This document shows positions 35,264 to 43,690 of a stretch of 64,000 bases of DNA, piece by piece. The notes beneath the pieces are model-generated. The model did not search any database and was not told where the DNA came from. It saw nothing but the letters and a program-made list of their open reading frames with translations. The DNA is taken from contig JBGPYB010000002.1 in assembly GCA_041493035.1 (NCBI GenBank), positions 1-64,000 on the forward strand, given 5' to 3'. Numbering within the stretch: position 1 is the first letter of the stretch; each line of letters opens with the position of its first letter. The position numbers and the translations under genes were made by a program. The DNA comes from JBGPYB01 sp041493035. Its GTDB lineage: Bacteria > Acidobacteriota > Vicinamibacteria > Fen-336.

Positions 35264-36153
35264 TCGCGGCCGCCACGTCATCGCTGCTCGCGTCCCTCGT
35301 CGACTACGCCGGGCTCTTTCCGCCGGCCGGTCTCGACACGGAGAAGGCGGTGGAGCAGTACGCGCGCCATCGCCGTTCCCCGGAGCGCTGGATTCTCGGA
35401 CGCTTCGTCGTCCCGGCCACGCGCCTCGACGAGATGGCGACGGCGGCTGCGCCGTACCTGCCGACCCTTGGCGCGACGGATCCCTGGCGCGTGACGGCGC
35501 TCCTTGGGAATCGTCCCGCAGCCGAGGCCGCCCAGGCGGTGGCGTTTGGCCAACGCCTCGGCGGCCAGGCGGTCGTCGATTCGGTCGAGCTGAAAGGCTC
35601 GACGGTGGGTGAAATCGAGTCGGCCCTCGACGGACTGCCATCCGGCGTCACGGCCTACGTCGAGTTGCCGATCGACGCCGTTCTGCCGCCGCTTCTGCAA
35701 GCGCTCAAGGCCCGCGGCGCGCGGGCCAAGGTGCGCACCGGTGGGGTGACGCCCGAGGCGATACCGTCGCCGGAGCAGGTGGCCCGATTTCTCGTTGCCT
35801 GCGGCGCAGCCAAAGTTCCGTTCAAGGCGACAGCCGGGCTCCATCATGCGGTGCGCTCCGTTCGGCCGCTCACCTATGCCTCCGACAGCCCGCGAGCCAC
35901 CATGCACGGCTTCCTGAACGTCTTCTCCGCCGCCGCCCTCGTCTGGCACGGCGCCTCCGTGGACGCGGTCGAGGCCGTGTTGCGAGAGGAGAATCCCGAG
36001 GCCTTTCGGATCGACGACGGCGGCCTGTCGGTGGGGGATCGCCACGTTTCCGCCGGCGATGTCGCCGCGTCGCGCGCCGAGCTTTCCATCGGGTTCGGCT
36101 CTTGCTCCTTCGCGGAGCCGATCGCCGACCTGAAGGCCCTCGGCATCTTGTGA
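35260..36153 (+). CDS. Unknown protein inside the homogentisate operon
   Basis: A 297-residue soluble protein starting IAAATSSLLASLVDYAGLFPP. Conserved-looking stretches are RTGGVTPEAIPSPEQVARFL, VPFKATAGLHHAVR and MHGFLNVFSAAAL. The repeated beta-alpha feel (RFVVPATRL, YVELPID, KVRTGG, FKATAGLHH) suggests a TIM-barrel-like enzyme, but I do not recognise a family. It overlaps both neighbours by 4 bases (ATGA, GTGA). It occupies the place of maleylacetoacetate isomerase, the step between HmgA and Fah, which is otherwise absent from the cluster. No thioredoxin/GST fold typical of MaiA is visible. Confidence 0.7.
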   Translation: MIAAATSSLLASLVDYAGLFPPAGLDTEKAVEQYARHRRSPERWILGRFVVPATRLDEMATAAAPYLPTLGATDPWRVTALLGNRPAAEAAQAVAFGQRLGGQAVVDSVELKGSTVGEIESALDGLPSGVTAYVELPIDAVLPPLLQALKARGARAKVRTGGVTPEAIPSPEQVARFLVACGAAKVPFKATAGLHHAVRSVRPLTYASDSPRATMHGFLNVFSAAALVWHGASVDAVEAVLREENPEAFRIDDGGLSVGDRHVSAGDVAASRAELSIGFGSCSFAEPIADLKALGIL

Positions 36154-37466
36154 TCGCCGCGATCGACGAGACCCACGCCCCTGCGCTCCGGAGCTGGGTC
36201 GAATCGGCCAACGATCCCGCCACTGACTTTCCCGTCCAGAACCTGTCGATGGGTGTCTTCCAGCGGAAAGGAAATGGAACGGCGGGCGTCGGCGTTGCCA
36301 TCGGCGATCAGATCCTGGATCTCGCCGCCTGCGCCGGGCGCGGCCTCCTCCGCGGCCTGCCGACCGCGATCGAGGAGGCCTGTCGCGCCGCGTCCCTGAA
36401 CGCCTTCATGGCGCAACCGGCCCGCCTGCGGAGCGCGCTCAGGAACCGGATCAGTCACCTGCTTCGTGCCGAGGGCGGGTTCGTGACGGCGCGCAGCGAG
36501 GCCGCAGCGGTCCTTCTGCCGCAGGCCGAGGCTGAGATGCGCCTCCCGGCCGAGGTGGGGGACTACACCGACTTCTACGCGTCGATCTTCCACGCGAGCA
36601 ACGTCGGCGCCATGTTCCGCCCCGACAGCCCGCTGTTGCCGAACTACAAATGGGTGCCGATCGGCTATCACGGGCGCGCGTCGTCCCTCGTGGTCAGCGG
36701 CACGCCGGTGCGCCGTCCTTCGGGGCAGACCGAAGGGACCGACGGTGGGCCACCGTCGTTCGGCCCGACTCGCGCCCTCGACTACGAGCTGGAGATGGGA
36801 GCCTTCCTCGGGCCGGGAAACGACCTCGGAACGCCCATCCCTCTCCGTGAGGCCGCGGATCACCTCGTCGGCCTCTGCCTCCTGAACGACTGGTCCGCTC
36901 GCGACATGCAGAAATGGGAGTACCAGCCCCTCGGTCCGTTCCTCGCGAAGAGCTTCGCCACGTCGCTCGGACCATGGGTGGTTACCCGCGAGGCGCTGGC
37001 GCCCTTCCGCGTCTCGGCCTTGTCGCGGCCGGCAGGAGACCCCGCTCCGCTTCCGTACCTGAGCGACGAGGAGGATGCAGCTCACGGGGGTTTCGACGTG
37101 CATCTCGAAGTGCGTATCGCATCGCGCGCCATGCGCGACGCGCGGCACCCGGCGATGACGGTGAGCCGTAGCCGTCTCCGCGACCTTTACTGGACGCTTG
37201 GCCAACTGCTCACTCATCACGCGAGCAACGGCTGCAACCTGCGCCCTGGGGACCTGATCGCCAGCGGCACCGTCTCCGGGCCGGAGACGGAATCCCGCGG
37301 CTGCCTCCTGGAGCGGACGGGACGGGGGAACGAGCCGCTCACGCTCCCGACGGGGGAAAGGCGCCGCTTTCTCGAAGATGGCGACGAGGTGATCTTCCGC
37401 GGGCGCTGCGAGCGGGAGGGCTTCGTCTCGCTGGGCTTCGGCGAATGCCGCGGCGTGGTAGGTTAG
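36150..37466 (+). CDS. fah: Fumarylacetoacetase
   Basis: A 438-residue enzyme that hydrolyses fumarylacetoacetate to fumarate and acetoacetate, the last step of tyrosine degradation. It has an N-terminal FAH_N domain (NLSMGVFQRKGNG) and a catalytic FAA_hydrolase domain with DYTDFYASIFHASNVG, LDYELEMGAFLG, LLNDWSARDMQKWEYQPLGP and the metal-binding Asp/Glu residues within them. The length is typical. The GTG start overlaps the stop of the unknown gene. The hpd gene follows 15 bases later. Confidence 0.92.
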   Translation: MIAAIDETHAPALRSWVESANDPATDFPVQNLSMGVFQRKGNGTAGVGVAIGDQILDLAACAGRGLLRGLPTAIEEACRAASLNAFMAQPARLRSALRNRISHLLRAEGGFVTARSEAAAVLLPQAEAEMRLPAEVGDYTDFYASIFHASNVGAMFRPDSPLLPNYKWVPIGYHGRASSLVVSGTPVRRPSGQTEGTDGGPPSFGPTRALDYELEMGAFLGPGNDLGTPIPLREAADHLVGLCLLNDWSARDMQKWEYQPLGPFLAKSFATSLGPWVVTREALAPFRVSALSRPAGDPAPLPYLSDEEDAAHGGFDVHLEVRIASRAMRDARHPAMTVSRSRLRDLYWTLGQLLTHHASNGCNLRPGDLIASGTVSGPETESRGCLLERTGRGNEPLTLPTGERRRFLEDGDEVIFRGRCEREGFVSLGFGECRGVVG

Positions 37467-37481
37467 GGACCGGAGGGAGCC

Positions 37482-38630
37482 ATGCCGAAAGTCGAGTCCC
37501 TCGGGATCAAGCGGATCGAGTCGATCCACTACTACGTCCACGACCTGGAGCGGAGCCGGCGCTTCTACACCGGGACCATGGACTTCGCGGAGATCGGCGG
37601 CAGCTCCGAGACGATGACACGCGAGGGCCGCGAGCAGTCCGTGGTCTTCATGGCGGGGAACTGCGTCGTGACCTGCATCGCTCCTCGCGGAGAAGACGGC
37701 CGCGCCGCGCGCTACCTGCGGAAGCATCCGGACGGCGTCGGGACGCTGAACTTCGAGGTGGAGGACGCGGGGCGCGCCTTCGCTCTTCTGGAGAAGCGGG
37801 GCGGCACGCCCATCGGCGAGATCCACCGAGAGAAGGATGGGAGCGGCGAGATCGCCTTCTTCTCCATAGCGACCCCGTTCGGCGACACCACGTTCCGGTT
37901 CGTGGAGCGCCGCGGTTACCGGTCGCTCTTTCCCGGCTTCGAGTCCCTCGAAGCACCTCGGGGCGGCGCCAACGCCTTCGGCTTCGTCGGCTTCGACCAC
38001 GTCACCTCCAACTTCCAGACCATGAGCCCGGCTCTGCTGTGGTTGGAACACGTCCTGGGTTTCGAGCGCTACTGGGAGGTGCAGTTCCACACCACCGATG
38101 TCGCCATCGACCAGTCCCACGGCTCGGGCCTCAGGTCGGTGGTGATGTGGGACCCGGCTTCGGGGGTGAAGTTCGCCAACAACGAGCCGTGGCGGCCGTT
38201 CTTCAAGGACTCGCAGATCAACGTCTTCAACGAGCAGCACCGAGGCGACGGCGTCCAGCACCTGGCCATCGGCGTCAAGGACATCGTGTCGTGCGTCCGC
38301 GGCCTCCGGGTACGCGGTCTAGAGTTCATGCCGACGCCCGGGACGTACTACGACGCCCTCTCGGCTCGGCTCCAGACCATGGGCGTCGGCTCCATCGACG
38401 AGGACATCGAGCTCCTGAGGTCCCTCGAAATCCTGGTCGACGGCGACCGGGAGCACTCGTATCTTCTCCAGATCTTCCTGAAGGAGGCGGCCGGCCTCTA
38501 TCGCGAGCCCGAAGCCGGGCCCTTCTTCTACGAAATAATCCAGCGCAAAGGGGACGAAGGATTCGGCGCCGGGAACTTCCGCGCCTTGTTCGAGTCCATC
38601 GAGCGCATGCAGCAAGGGGTGAAAGCATGA
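37482..38630 (+). CDS. hpd: 4-hydroxyphenylpyruvate dioxygenase
   Basis: A 382-residue alpha-keto-acid dioxygenase that converts 4-hydroxyphenylpyruvate to homogentisate, feeding HmgA. It has two vicinal-oxygen-chelate halves. The Fe(II) triad should be His in GFDHVTSNF, His in VQHLAIG and Glu in PFFYEIIQRKG. A GGAGGGA site precedes the ATG. The start is soluble (MPKVESLGIKRIESIHYYV) and the length is usual for bacteria. It is the fourth gene of the operon, and its stop overlaps the peroxidase gene. Confidence 0.92.
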   Translation: MPKVESLGIKRIESIHYYVHDLERSRRFYTGTMDFAEIGGSSETMTREGREQSVVFMAGNCVVTCIAPRGEDGRAARYLRKHPDGVGTLNFEVEDAGRAFALLEKRGGTPIGEIHREKDGSGEIAFFSIATPFGDTTFRFVERRGYRSLFPGFESLEAPRGGANAFGFVGFDHVTSNFQTMSPALLWLEHVLGFERYWEVQFHTTDVAIDQSHGSGLRSVVMWDPASGVKFANNEPWRPFFKDSQINVFNEQHRGDGVQHLAIGVKDIVSCVRGLRVRGLEFMPTPGTYYDALSARLQTMGVGSIDEDIELLRSLEILVDGDREHSYLLQIFLKEAAGLYREPEAGPFFYEIIQRKGDEGFGAGNFRALFESIERMQQGVKA

Positions 38631-39175
38631 TGATGCGCCGCGTACTCGTCTCTTCCGCGGTTGTGGCGGCCTTCGCCACGTCGGTCTTTTCGGGAGATGC
38701 CATGTCCTTCTATTCGCTCAAGACGACCACGCTCTCGGGGAAGCCGGCCGACCTCGGCGACTATTCCGGCAAGGTCACTCTCGTCGTCAACGTGGCGAGC
38801 CAGTGCGGATTCACCCCGCAGTACAAGGGGCTCGAGGCCCTCCACCAGGAGTTGGCACCCAAGGGGTTTTCGGTCCTCGGCTTTCCGAGCAACGAGTTCG
38901 GAGGACAAGAGCCGGGGAGCGCCGAGGAAATCCAGACCTTCTGCCAGAAGAACTACGGTGTGACGTTCCCGATGTTCTCGAAGCTCGTCACGAAGCCGGG
39001 TTCGGACCAGTCGCCCATCTACGCGCTTCTGACGAAGGCCGGCGACGTCCCCTCGTGGAACTTCTGCAAATACCTGGTCGGCAAGGACGGCAAGGTGATC
39101 GCTTTCTTCCCGAGCAAGGTCACGCCTGAGTCGAAGGAACTGCGCGACGCCATCACGGCTGCCCTCGGGAGGTAG
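38627..39175 (+). CDS. Exported glutathione peroxidase-like protein
   Basis: A 182-residue thiol peroxidase. The N-terminus (MMMRRVLVSSAVVAAFAT) is a signal peptide, unlike the usual cytoplasmic forms. Peroxidatic Cys is in VNVASQCGFTPQY, the Gln/Trp region in FPSNEFGGQEPG and SWNFCKYLV, with a further Cys in IQTFCQKNYGV. The residue after SQ is Cys, not selenocysteine. It overlaps hpd by 4 bases, so it is expressed with the aromatic-oxygenation genes and may remove peroxides in the periplasm. Confidence 0.9.
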   Translation: MMMRRVLVSSAVVAAFATSVFSGDAMSFYSLKTTTLSGKPADLGDYSGKVTLVVNVASQCGFTPQYKGLEALHQELAPKGFSVLGFPSNEFGGQEPGSAEEIQTFCQKNYGVTFPMFSKLVTKPGSDQSPIYALLTKAGDVPSWNFCKYLVGKDGKVIAFFPSKVTPESKELRDAITAALGR

Positions 39176-39195
39176 GCGGCCTTGCCGCAAGCGGC

Positions 39196-39225
39196 TTGGC
39201 ATTGTTTGGACGCTTACTGGATAAT
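39196..39225 (+). promoter_or_regulatory. Probable sigma-70 promoter of the Sel1-repeat gene
   Basis: TTGGCA (39196-39201) and GATAAT (39220-39225) are spaced by 18 bases, with the ATG of the Sel1 gene 20 bases downstream. No strong ribosome-binding site is visible. Confidence 0.5.
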
Positions 39226-39245
39226 GCCGATTGAGTAAGTCATAA

Positions 39246-40685
39246 ATGCGCCTGACCGGTTCGGCCCTGGGCACGCTCGCAGTCCTCTCTGCCGCCGTGG
39301 CCGCGGCTGCGCAGGATCCGGCGGCCCTCAAGAAGACCTGTGACAAGGGGAGCTTCCAGGACTGCTTCACCCTCGCTGGTCTCCACCTCCAGGGGCAGGG
39401 CGTTCCCAAGGACGTGGCGAAAGCCACGTCCCTCTACAAGAAGGCGTGCAACGGGAACGATGCCCGGAGCTGTCTCGAGTTGGCACGGCTGACCCGCGGT
39501 GGTGAAGCGGGCGCCAAGGACGCGGCGGGCGCCGTCAAGCTCTTCGACAAGGCCTGTACCCTCGGCAGCGCCGAAGCCTGCGGCCAGATGGGTGTCCTCT
39601 ACCAGACCGGCCAAGACGTGGCGAAGGACATGGCTCGCGCCGCCGAGTTCTATGGGCGCGCCTGCGAAGGGAACTTGGCGAAGAGTTGCCTGGCTCTCGG
39701 CGAGATGCATCGGCAGGGACGGGGCGTTCCGCAAGACGTCAATCGCGGGGCCGCGCTGTTCAAGAAGGCCTGCGACGGAGGAGAAGCCGATGGCTGCGGC
39801 GCACTCGGGTTCGCGTTTCGATCCGGGGAGGGGGCCGTCAAGGACCTCCCCCACGCGGCCGCCCTCTTCAAGCAAGCCTGCGGAGCGGGCTCGGCCGTGG
39901 GTTGCTACGGGCAGGGCCTTTCCCAGGAGAAGGGCGACGGCATGACACGGGATCTCGCCGCTGCTTTCGCGTCCTTCGGCAAGGCGTGCGAGGCTGGGGA
40001 GCCCCGGGCGTGTCACAGCGTCGCTCTCATGATGCGCGACGGCACGACGGTTCCCAAGGACGCCGCCAAGGCCGCCGAGTTCTTCCAGAAGGCGTGCGAC
40101 GGCGGCGCGGGGCAAGCGTGCCACGACTTGGGCGTCTTCGCCGAGACAGGGCGCGGGATGCGACGGGACCTGGCGCGCGCGGCCACGCTCTACGGTCAGG
40201 CCTGCTCGGGGGGCGACATGCGCGGCTGCCTGAGGCTGGGCCTCCTGTACAACGGCCGCGTGGGCATCGAGGCCGAACCCGGGCGTGCCGTGGCTCTCTT
40301 CAAGCAGGCGTGCGACGGCGGCGAGATCGGCGGCTGCGCCAAGCTCGCTCCGATGTACGAAAACGCCGAGGCCCCGCTCACCCGTGATCTCGTCCAGGCT
40401 GGGGCCCTTTACAAGAGGGCCTGCGATTCGGGTCTCGCCGCCGAGTGCTACAGCCTCGGCCGCCTCGTGGCACGCGGCGACGGCATGTCGGCCGATCTCG
40501 CGAAGGCAGCGGGTTTCTACAAGCAGGCCTGCGAAGGCGGCTCTGCTCCCGGATGCTACGAACTCGGCCTGCTGACCCAGAGCGGCCAGGGGGTCGCCCG
40601 CGATCGTGACGGCTCGCGCTCTCTCTTTCAGAAGGCCTGCGACGCCGGCGACAAACGGGGCTGCGAGAAGGTCAAGTACCGGTAG
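39246..40685 (+). CDS. Secreted cysteine-paired Sel1-like repeat protein
   Basis: A 479-residue protein with a signal peptide to about AAAQDP. The rest is about twelve to thirteen Sel1 repeats of ~36 residues with a core like AAxFYKQACEGGSAPGCYELG. Every repeat carries two cysteines (AC...C), 13 pairs in all, as in Helicobacter Hcp proteins, where each pair forms a disulfide across the helical hairpin. This suits an oxidising periplasm or secretion. It is probably a protein-binding scaffold. It is convergent with the MFS gene. Confidence 0.88.
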   Translation: MRLTGSALGTLAVLSAAVAAAAQDPAALKKTCDKGSFQDCFTLAGLHLQGQGVPKDVAKATSLYKKACNGNDARSCLELARLTRGGEAGAKDAAGAVKLFDKACTLGSAEACGQMGVLYQTGQDVAKDMARAAEFYGRACEGNLAKSCLALGEMHRQGRGVPQDVNRGAALFKKACDGGEADGCGALGFAFRSGEGAVKDLPHAAALFKQACGAGSAVGCYGQGLSQEKGDGMTRDLAAAFASFGKACEAGEPRACHSVALMMRDGTTVPKDAAKAAEFFQKACDGGAGQACHDLGVFAETGRGMRRDLARAATLYGQACSGGDMRGCLRLGLLYNGRVGIEAEPGRAVALFKQACDGGEIGGCAKLAPMYENAEAPLTRDLVQAGALYKRACDSGLAAECYSLGRLVARGDGMSADLAKAAGFYKQACEGGSAPGCYELGLLTQSGQGVARDRDGSRSLFQKACDAGDKRGCEKVKYR

Positions 40686-40692
40686 GATCGCG

Positions 40693-41967
40693 CTAGGTGA
40701 GCTCGCGTCCCCGGGTTTCGGGCAACGCCAACGCGAGAAGGGCAGCAACGAAAAAGGCGGCGGCCTGAAGGAAGAACGCGGAGCCGAGGCCGAATCGACC
40801 CGCGAGAGCGCCGACGATGAAGGGCGCCGCCGCTGAGAACCCACGCCCCAGGTTGTAGCTCAGTCCCATGGCCGTCGCGCGGATCTCGGTGGGGAAGAGC
40901 TCGGCGGCCAGGGGGCCGAAGCCCGAGAAGAAGCCGGTGCCGAAGAACGCCACGAATGGTCCGAGAACGAGAAGCCACAAGGGACGCGTCGCCATGCCGT
41001 AAAGCGGGACGAGGAGCGTCGCTACGAGGAGATAGGTGGCGTAGGTCCTGCGGCGCCCGACCGAGTCGGCGAAGAAGCCGAAGAGGGCGTATCCAAGCCA
41101 CTTGCCCACACCCATCACCACGAGCCACGTCGTGGTCCTGAAGATGTCCAGCCCTCGGCCGCCCTGCTCCACCGGCAACGAGAGGTAGGCCGGGATCCAC
41201 GTGAAGAGACCCCAGTAACCGAACATTCCCGCCGCGTTCATGGCCGTGGCCAGAAGTCCGTTCCAGCGGATGTCAGGGCGGAGGAGCAGCCAGAGCGAGC
41301 CCCGCTGCCCTCGTCCCCGCTCGAGCCACACCGCCGACTCCGGGACGTCGCGACGGATCCAGAAGACGAGGAGGGCGGGAAGGATTCCCACGAAGAACAC
41401 GGCGCGCCATCCGAAGCGGGGAAGGACGTAGCCCGCTACCGCAGCGGCCGCCATCTCGCCGATCGCCCACGTCGATTGCATCAGGCCGAGAGCCTTCCCC
41501 CGGTGCTCGGCCGGCCAGACCTCCGCGATGAGCGCGGCGCCCGTCGTCCATTCTCCGCCCATGCCGAGCCCCAGGATGAAGCGAAAGATCGCGAGCTGGA
41601 TGACGCTGTCCGACAGGCCGCAGGCGCCGCTGGCCACGGAGTAGACGAGGATCGACAGCATCAGGGAGCGCGTGCGGCCGATGCGGTCGGCCAGGAAGCC
41701 GAACGCGGCTCCTCCGAGCGCCGAGGCCAGAAGGGTCAGGGAGTTGAGGAGCCCCGCGGTGGACTTCGCCATCCCGAGGTCCCGCATGAGGTGCGCGAGG
41801 ACCATCGAGTACAGCATCACGTCCATCGCGTCGAGCATCCACCCGAGGCCGCCGGCCACGAGGGACTGCCGCTCCGCCGGCGTGACGCGCGCGGGCCAGA
41901 CGAAACCCAGCACCTTGCGGGTCGGCCGCGGTCCGGTGGCTGCCGCGGCGGACATGGCCGGGATCAT
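40693..41967 (-). CDS. MFS transporter, metabolite:H+ symporter type
   Basis: A 424-residue membrane protein with twelve predicted segments. Major facilitator motif A is in the loop between segments 2 and 3 (FGFLADRIGRTRSL) with its repeat in the second half (FGFFADSVGRRRTY). The GGEWTTGAALIAEVWP segment is typical of the sugar/aromatic-acid:H+ symporter branch (AAHS/MHS). The start is the ATG at 41967, with a second ATG at 41955. Proximity to the tyrosine pathway makes an aromatic or organic acid substrate plausible, but this is inference. Confidence 0.87.
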   Translation of the reverse strand: MIPAMSAAAATGPRPTRKVLGFVWPARVTPAERQSLVAGGLGWMLDAMDVMLYSMVLAHLMRDLGMAKSTAGLLNSLTLLASALGGAAFGFLADRIGRTRSLMLSILVYSVASGACGLSDSVIQLAIFRFILGLGMGGEWTTGAALIAEVWPAEHRGKALGLMQSTWAIGEMAAAAVAGYVLPRFGWRAVFFVGILPALLVFWIRRDVPESAVWLERGRGQRGSLWLLLRPDIRWNGLLATAMNAAGMFGYWGLFTWIPAYLSLPVEQGGRGLDIFRTTTWLVVMGVGKWLGYALFGFFADSVGRRRTYATYLLVATLLVPLYGMATRPLWLLVLGPFVAFFGTGFFSGFGPLAAELFPTEIRATAMGLSYNLGRGFSAAAPFIVGALAGRFGLGSAFFLQAAAFFVAALLALALPETRGRELT

Positions 41968-41996
41968 ACCCCCGGGGTCCAGAGGGTGAGCGGACG

Positions 41997-42314
41997 TCAG
42001 CTCGCGGTTTCGACCCAGGAGTCGAACACGCGCACCGCTTTCCAGTTGCTCGAGTTCTCCAGGGTGAAGCGGGCGTGGCGAGGATGGGCCTGGTAGGCGT
42101 CGTGGGCGGCCTTGTCCTCGAGGTAGACGTGGAGCGCCACGCCGAAACCGCGGTCGTTCACCGGGCGGTCCAACTCCGAGGCCACGATCCCGACGGTGAA
42201 GAAGACGGTGCCGGAGTGCCCCGACAGATACGTGTGGCATGCCGCGGCCAGGCGTTGCCGCGCTTCGGCCGAGTCGTCGTTCAGCGTGAAGTAGACGTCG
42301 TGAGCCAGGATCAA
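41997..42314 (-). CDS. Dabb family (stress-responsive A/B barrel) protein
   Basis: A 105-residue small ferredoxin-like alpha/beta barrel. It contains HDVYFTLNDDSAEARQRLAA, GVALHVYLEDKAAHDAYQAH and a C-terminal VFDSWVETAS, all typical of Dabb proteins. I chose the TTG start because AAGGAGGGGAGG lies directly upstream on this strand. Dabb proteins are dimeric and have varied, mostly unknown roles. It lies 29 bases upstream of the MFS gene on the same strand. Confidence 0.82.
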   Translation of the reverse strand: MILAHDVYFTLNDDSAEARQRLAAACHTYLSGHSGTVFFTVGIVASELDRPVNDRGFGVALHVYLEDKAAHDAYQAHPRHARFTLENSSNWKAVRVFDSWVETAS

Positions 42315-42431
42315 TGGGCCTCCCCTCCTTGGGCACGGCATTCTAAGGCAGAGATGAATAAATCGTTGACCCGACCGGCCCTTCGGCCGTAGGCTGGCTC
42401 CAGAGTCCCCGCCCTTTCGAAGGAGGCGCAC

Positions 42432-42962
42432 ATGCAACTGAGCGAGTTCGACGACGCCCACGAGGACGACACGACGGCGCGTGACCTCGAGGAGCAGCGG
42501 TTGGGCGAAGCGATCCTCGGTGCGCCCATCCGCGCCCTCGACCCAAGAAGAGCCGTAACCGTCCCCGAGACGGCGACGATTCGCGAGGCCATCCACCTCA
42601 TGCTCGACGGCGAGATCGGCGCGGTGCTCGTAGTGCGGGACGGGCGCTCGGTCGGTATCTTCACGGAGCGCGACGTCCTCCGGCGAGTGGCAACAACAGG
42701 AATGGATCTGTCCCGACCCGTGGCCGAGGTCATGACCCGCGATCCCGAGGTGCTGGCCCCGGACGACGGCATCGCCTTCGCCCTCAATCGGATGATCGTC
42801 GGCGGGTTCCGCCACGTGCCCATCGTCGCCGGCGAAGGGACGCCACTGGCGGTTCTCTCCCTGCGCGAGGTCGTCGCATTCGTGGTCTCACTCCTTCCGG
42901 CACGGGTCCTCAACCTGCCGCCGGAGCCGCATCTGGCCGCTCGATCAGCCGACGGCGGATAG
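42432..42962 (+). CDS. CBS-domain protein
   Basis: A 176-residue cytoplasmic protein with two CBS motifs forming one Bateman module: the first around ATIREAIHLMLDGEIGAVLV...GIFTERDVLRRV, the second around DDGIAFALNRMIVGGFRHVP. CBS pairs bind adenosine nucleotides and regulate partner proteins. GAAGGAGG precedes the ATG. There is no fused effector domain. It is convergent with the yjbQ gene. Confidence 0.9.
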   Translation: MQLSEFDDAHEDDTTARDLEEQRLGEAILGAPIRALDPRRAVTVPETATIREAIHLMLDGEIGAVLVVRDGRSVGIFTERDVLRRVATTGMDLSRPVAEVMTRDPEVLAPDDGIAFALNRMIVGGFRHVPIVAGEGTPLAVLSLREVVAFVVSLLPARVLNLPPEPHLAARSADGG

Positions 42963-43005
42963 GCTCGGGCTCGTCCGCGGCTTCGAGGATCGCCTCCAAT
43001 CACCT

Positions 43006-43506
43006 TCATGCTTCGTCCCGCGACGTTCCCATCACGACCACCGAGAAGTCGCGTGGTCGCGGCCCATCCAGCTCGACCAGGAAGACCCGTTGCCATTCCC
43101 CGAGGAGCAACCGCCCGCCCATCACGTTGAGGCTCACGGAAGCCCCGAGAAGCGCCGCCCGGCAGTGGGCGTCGCCGTTCGGCCTTTCGTCGGGAGAGAT
43201 GCGCGGGTCGCGTCGGGTCCAATCGTTGTGGGCGTAGACGGCGTCGGCGGGCACAAGTCGTTCGAGTAGCTGTCGGAGGTCGCTCATGAGGAGCGGCTCG
43301 TTCTCGTTCACGATGATGGCGGTCGTCGTGTGTTGGGTCTGAACGGAGGCGATGCCGTAGCCGACACCGGAACGCCGGACCCGCTCGGCCACGACCTCCG
43401 TCACGTCGACGAGCTGGATCCGTTCCTCGGTCCTCAGTCGAACGGCATCGCCGCAGACGCGGAGGCCCGTCTGCTCAGCCTCCCATTCGAACAGCTTTGT
43501 GGCCAT
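43006..43506 (-). CDS. yjbQ: YjbQ family protein (secondary thiamine-phosphate synthase-type)
   Basis: A 166-residue protein of the UPF0047/YjbQ family. It shows VQTQHTTTAIIVNENEPLLMSD (quoted in part: QTQHTTTAIIVNENE), an HNDWTRRDPRISPDERPNGD region and GEWQRVFLVELDGPR. The conserved His, Asp and Glu may bind metal. Family members show weak thiamine-phosphate synthase activity, but the physiological role is unclear. The start at 43506 has GGAAGGAG upstream. Confidence 0.88.
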   Translation of the reverse strand: MATKLFEWEAEQTGLRVCGDAVRLRTEERIQLVDVTEVVAERVRRSGVGYGIASVQTQHTTTAIIVNENEPLLMSDLRQLLERLVPADAVYAHNDWTRRDPRISPDERPNGDAHCRAALLGASVSLNVMGGRLLLGEWQRVFLVELDGPRPRDFSVVVMGTSRDEA

Positions 43507-43690
43507 GGTGTCTCTCCTTCCGAGCCCGCGCATTTCGGGGCCCCGTGACAGGAAAGGTCGGCCGGCCGTTCGGCGAAGGCTTGTCCAAACGGTGAGGGAA
43601 GAGTGAGGATCGTCTGATCGGAACGGGAGGGCGCGCTCAGGGCCTCATGCGAGCCCTGAAACCGCTCTCGAGCGGGCGGATCGAGAAAGG

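Noticed and set aside
43637..43675. Two hairpins downstream of the periplasmic-binding-like gene considered as a Rho-independent terminator
   Set aside because: Stems of 6-7 bp exist, but there is no T-run on the minus strand after them.
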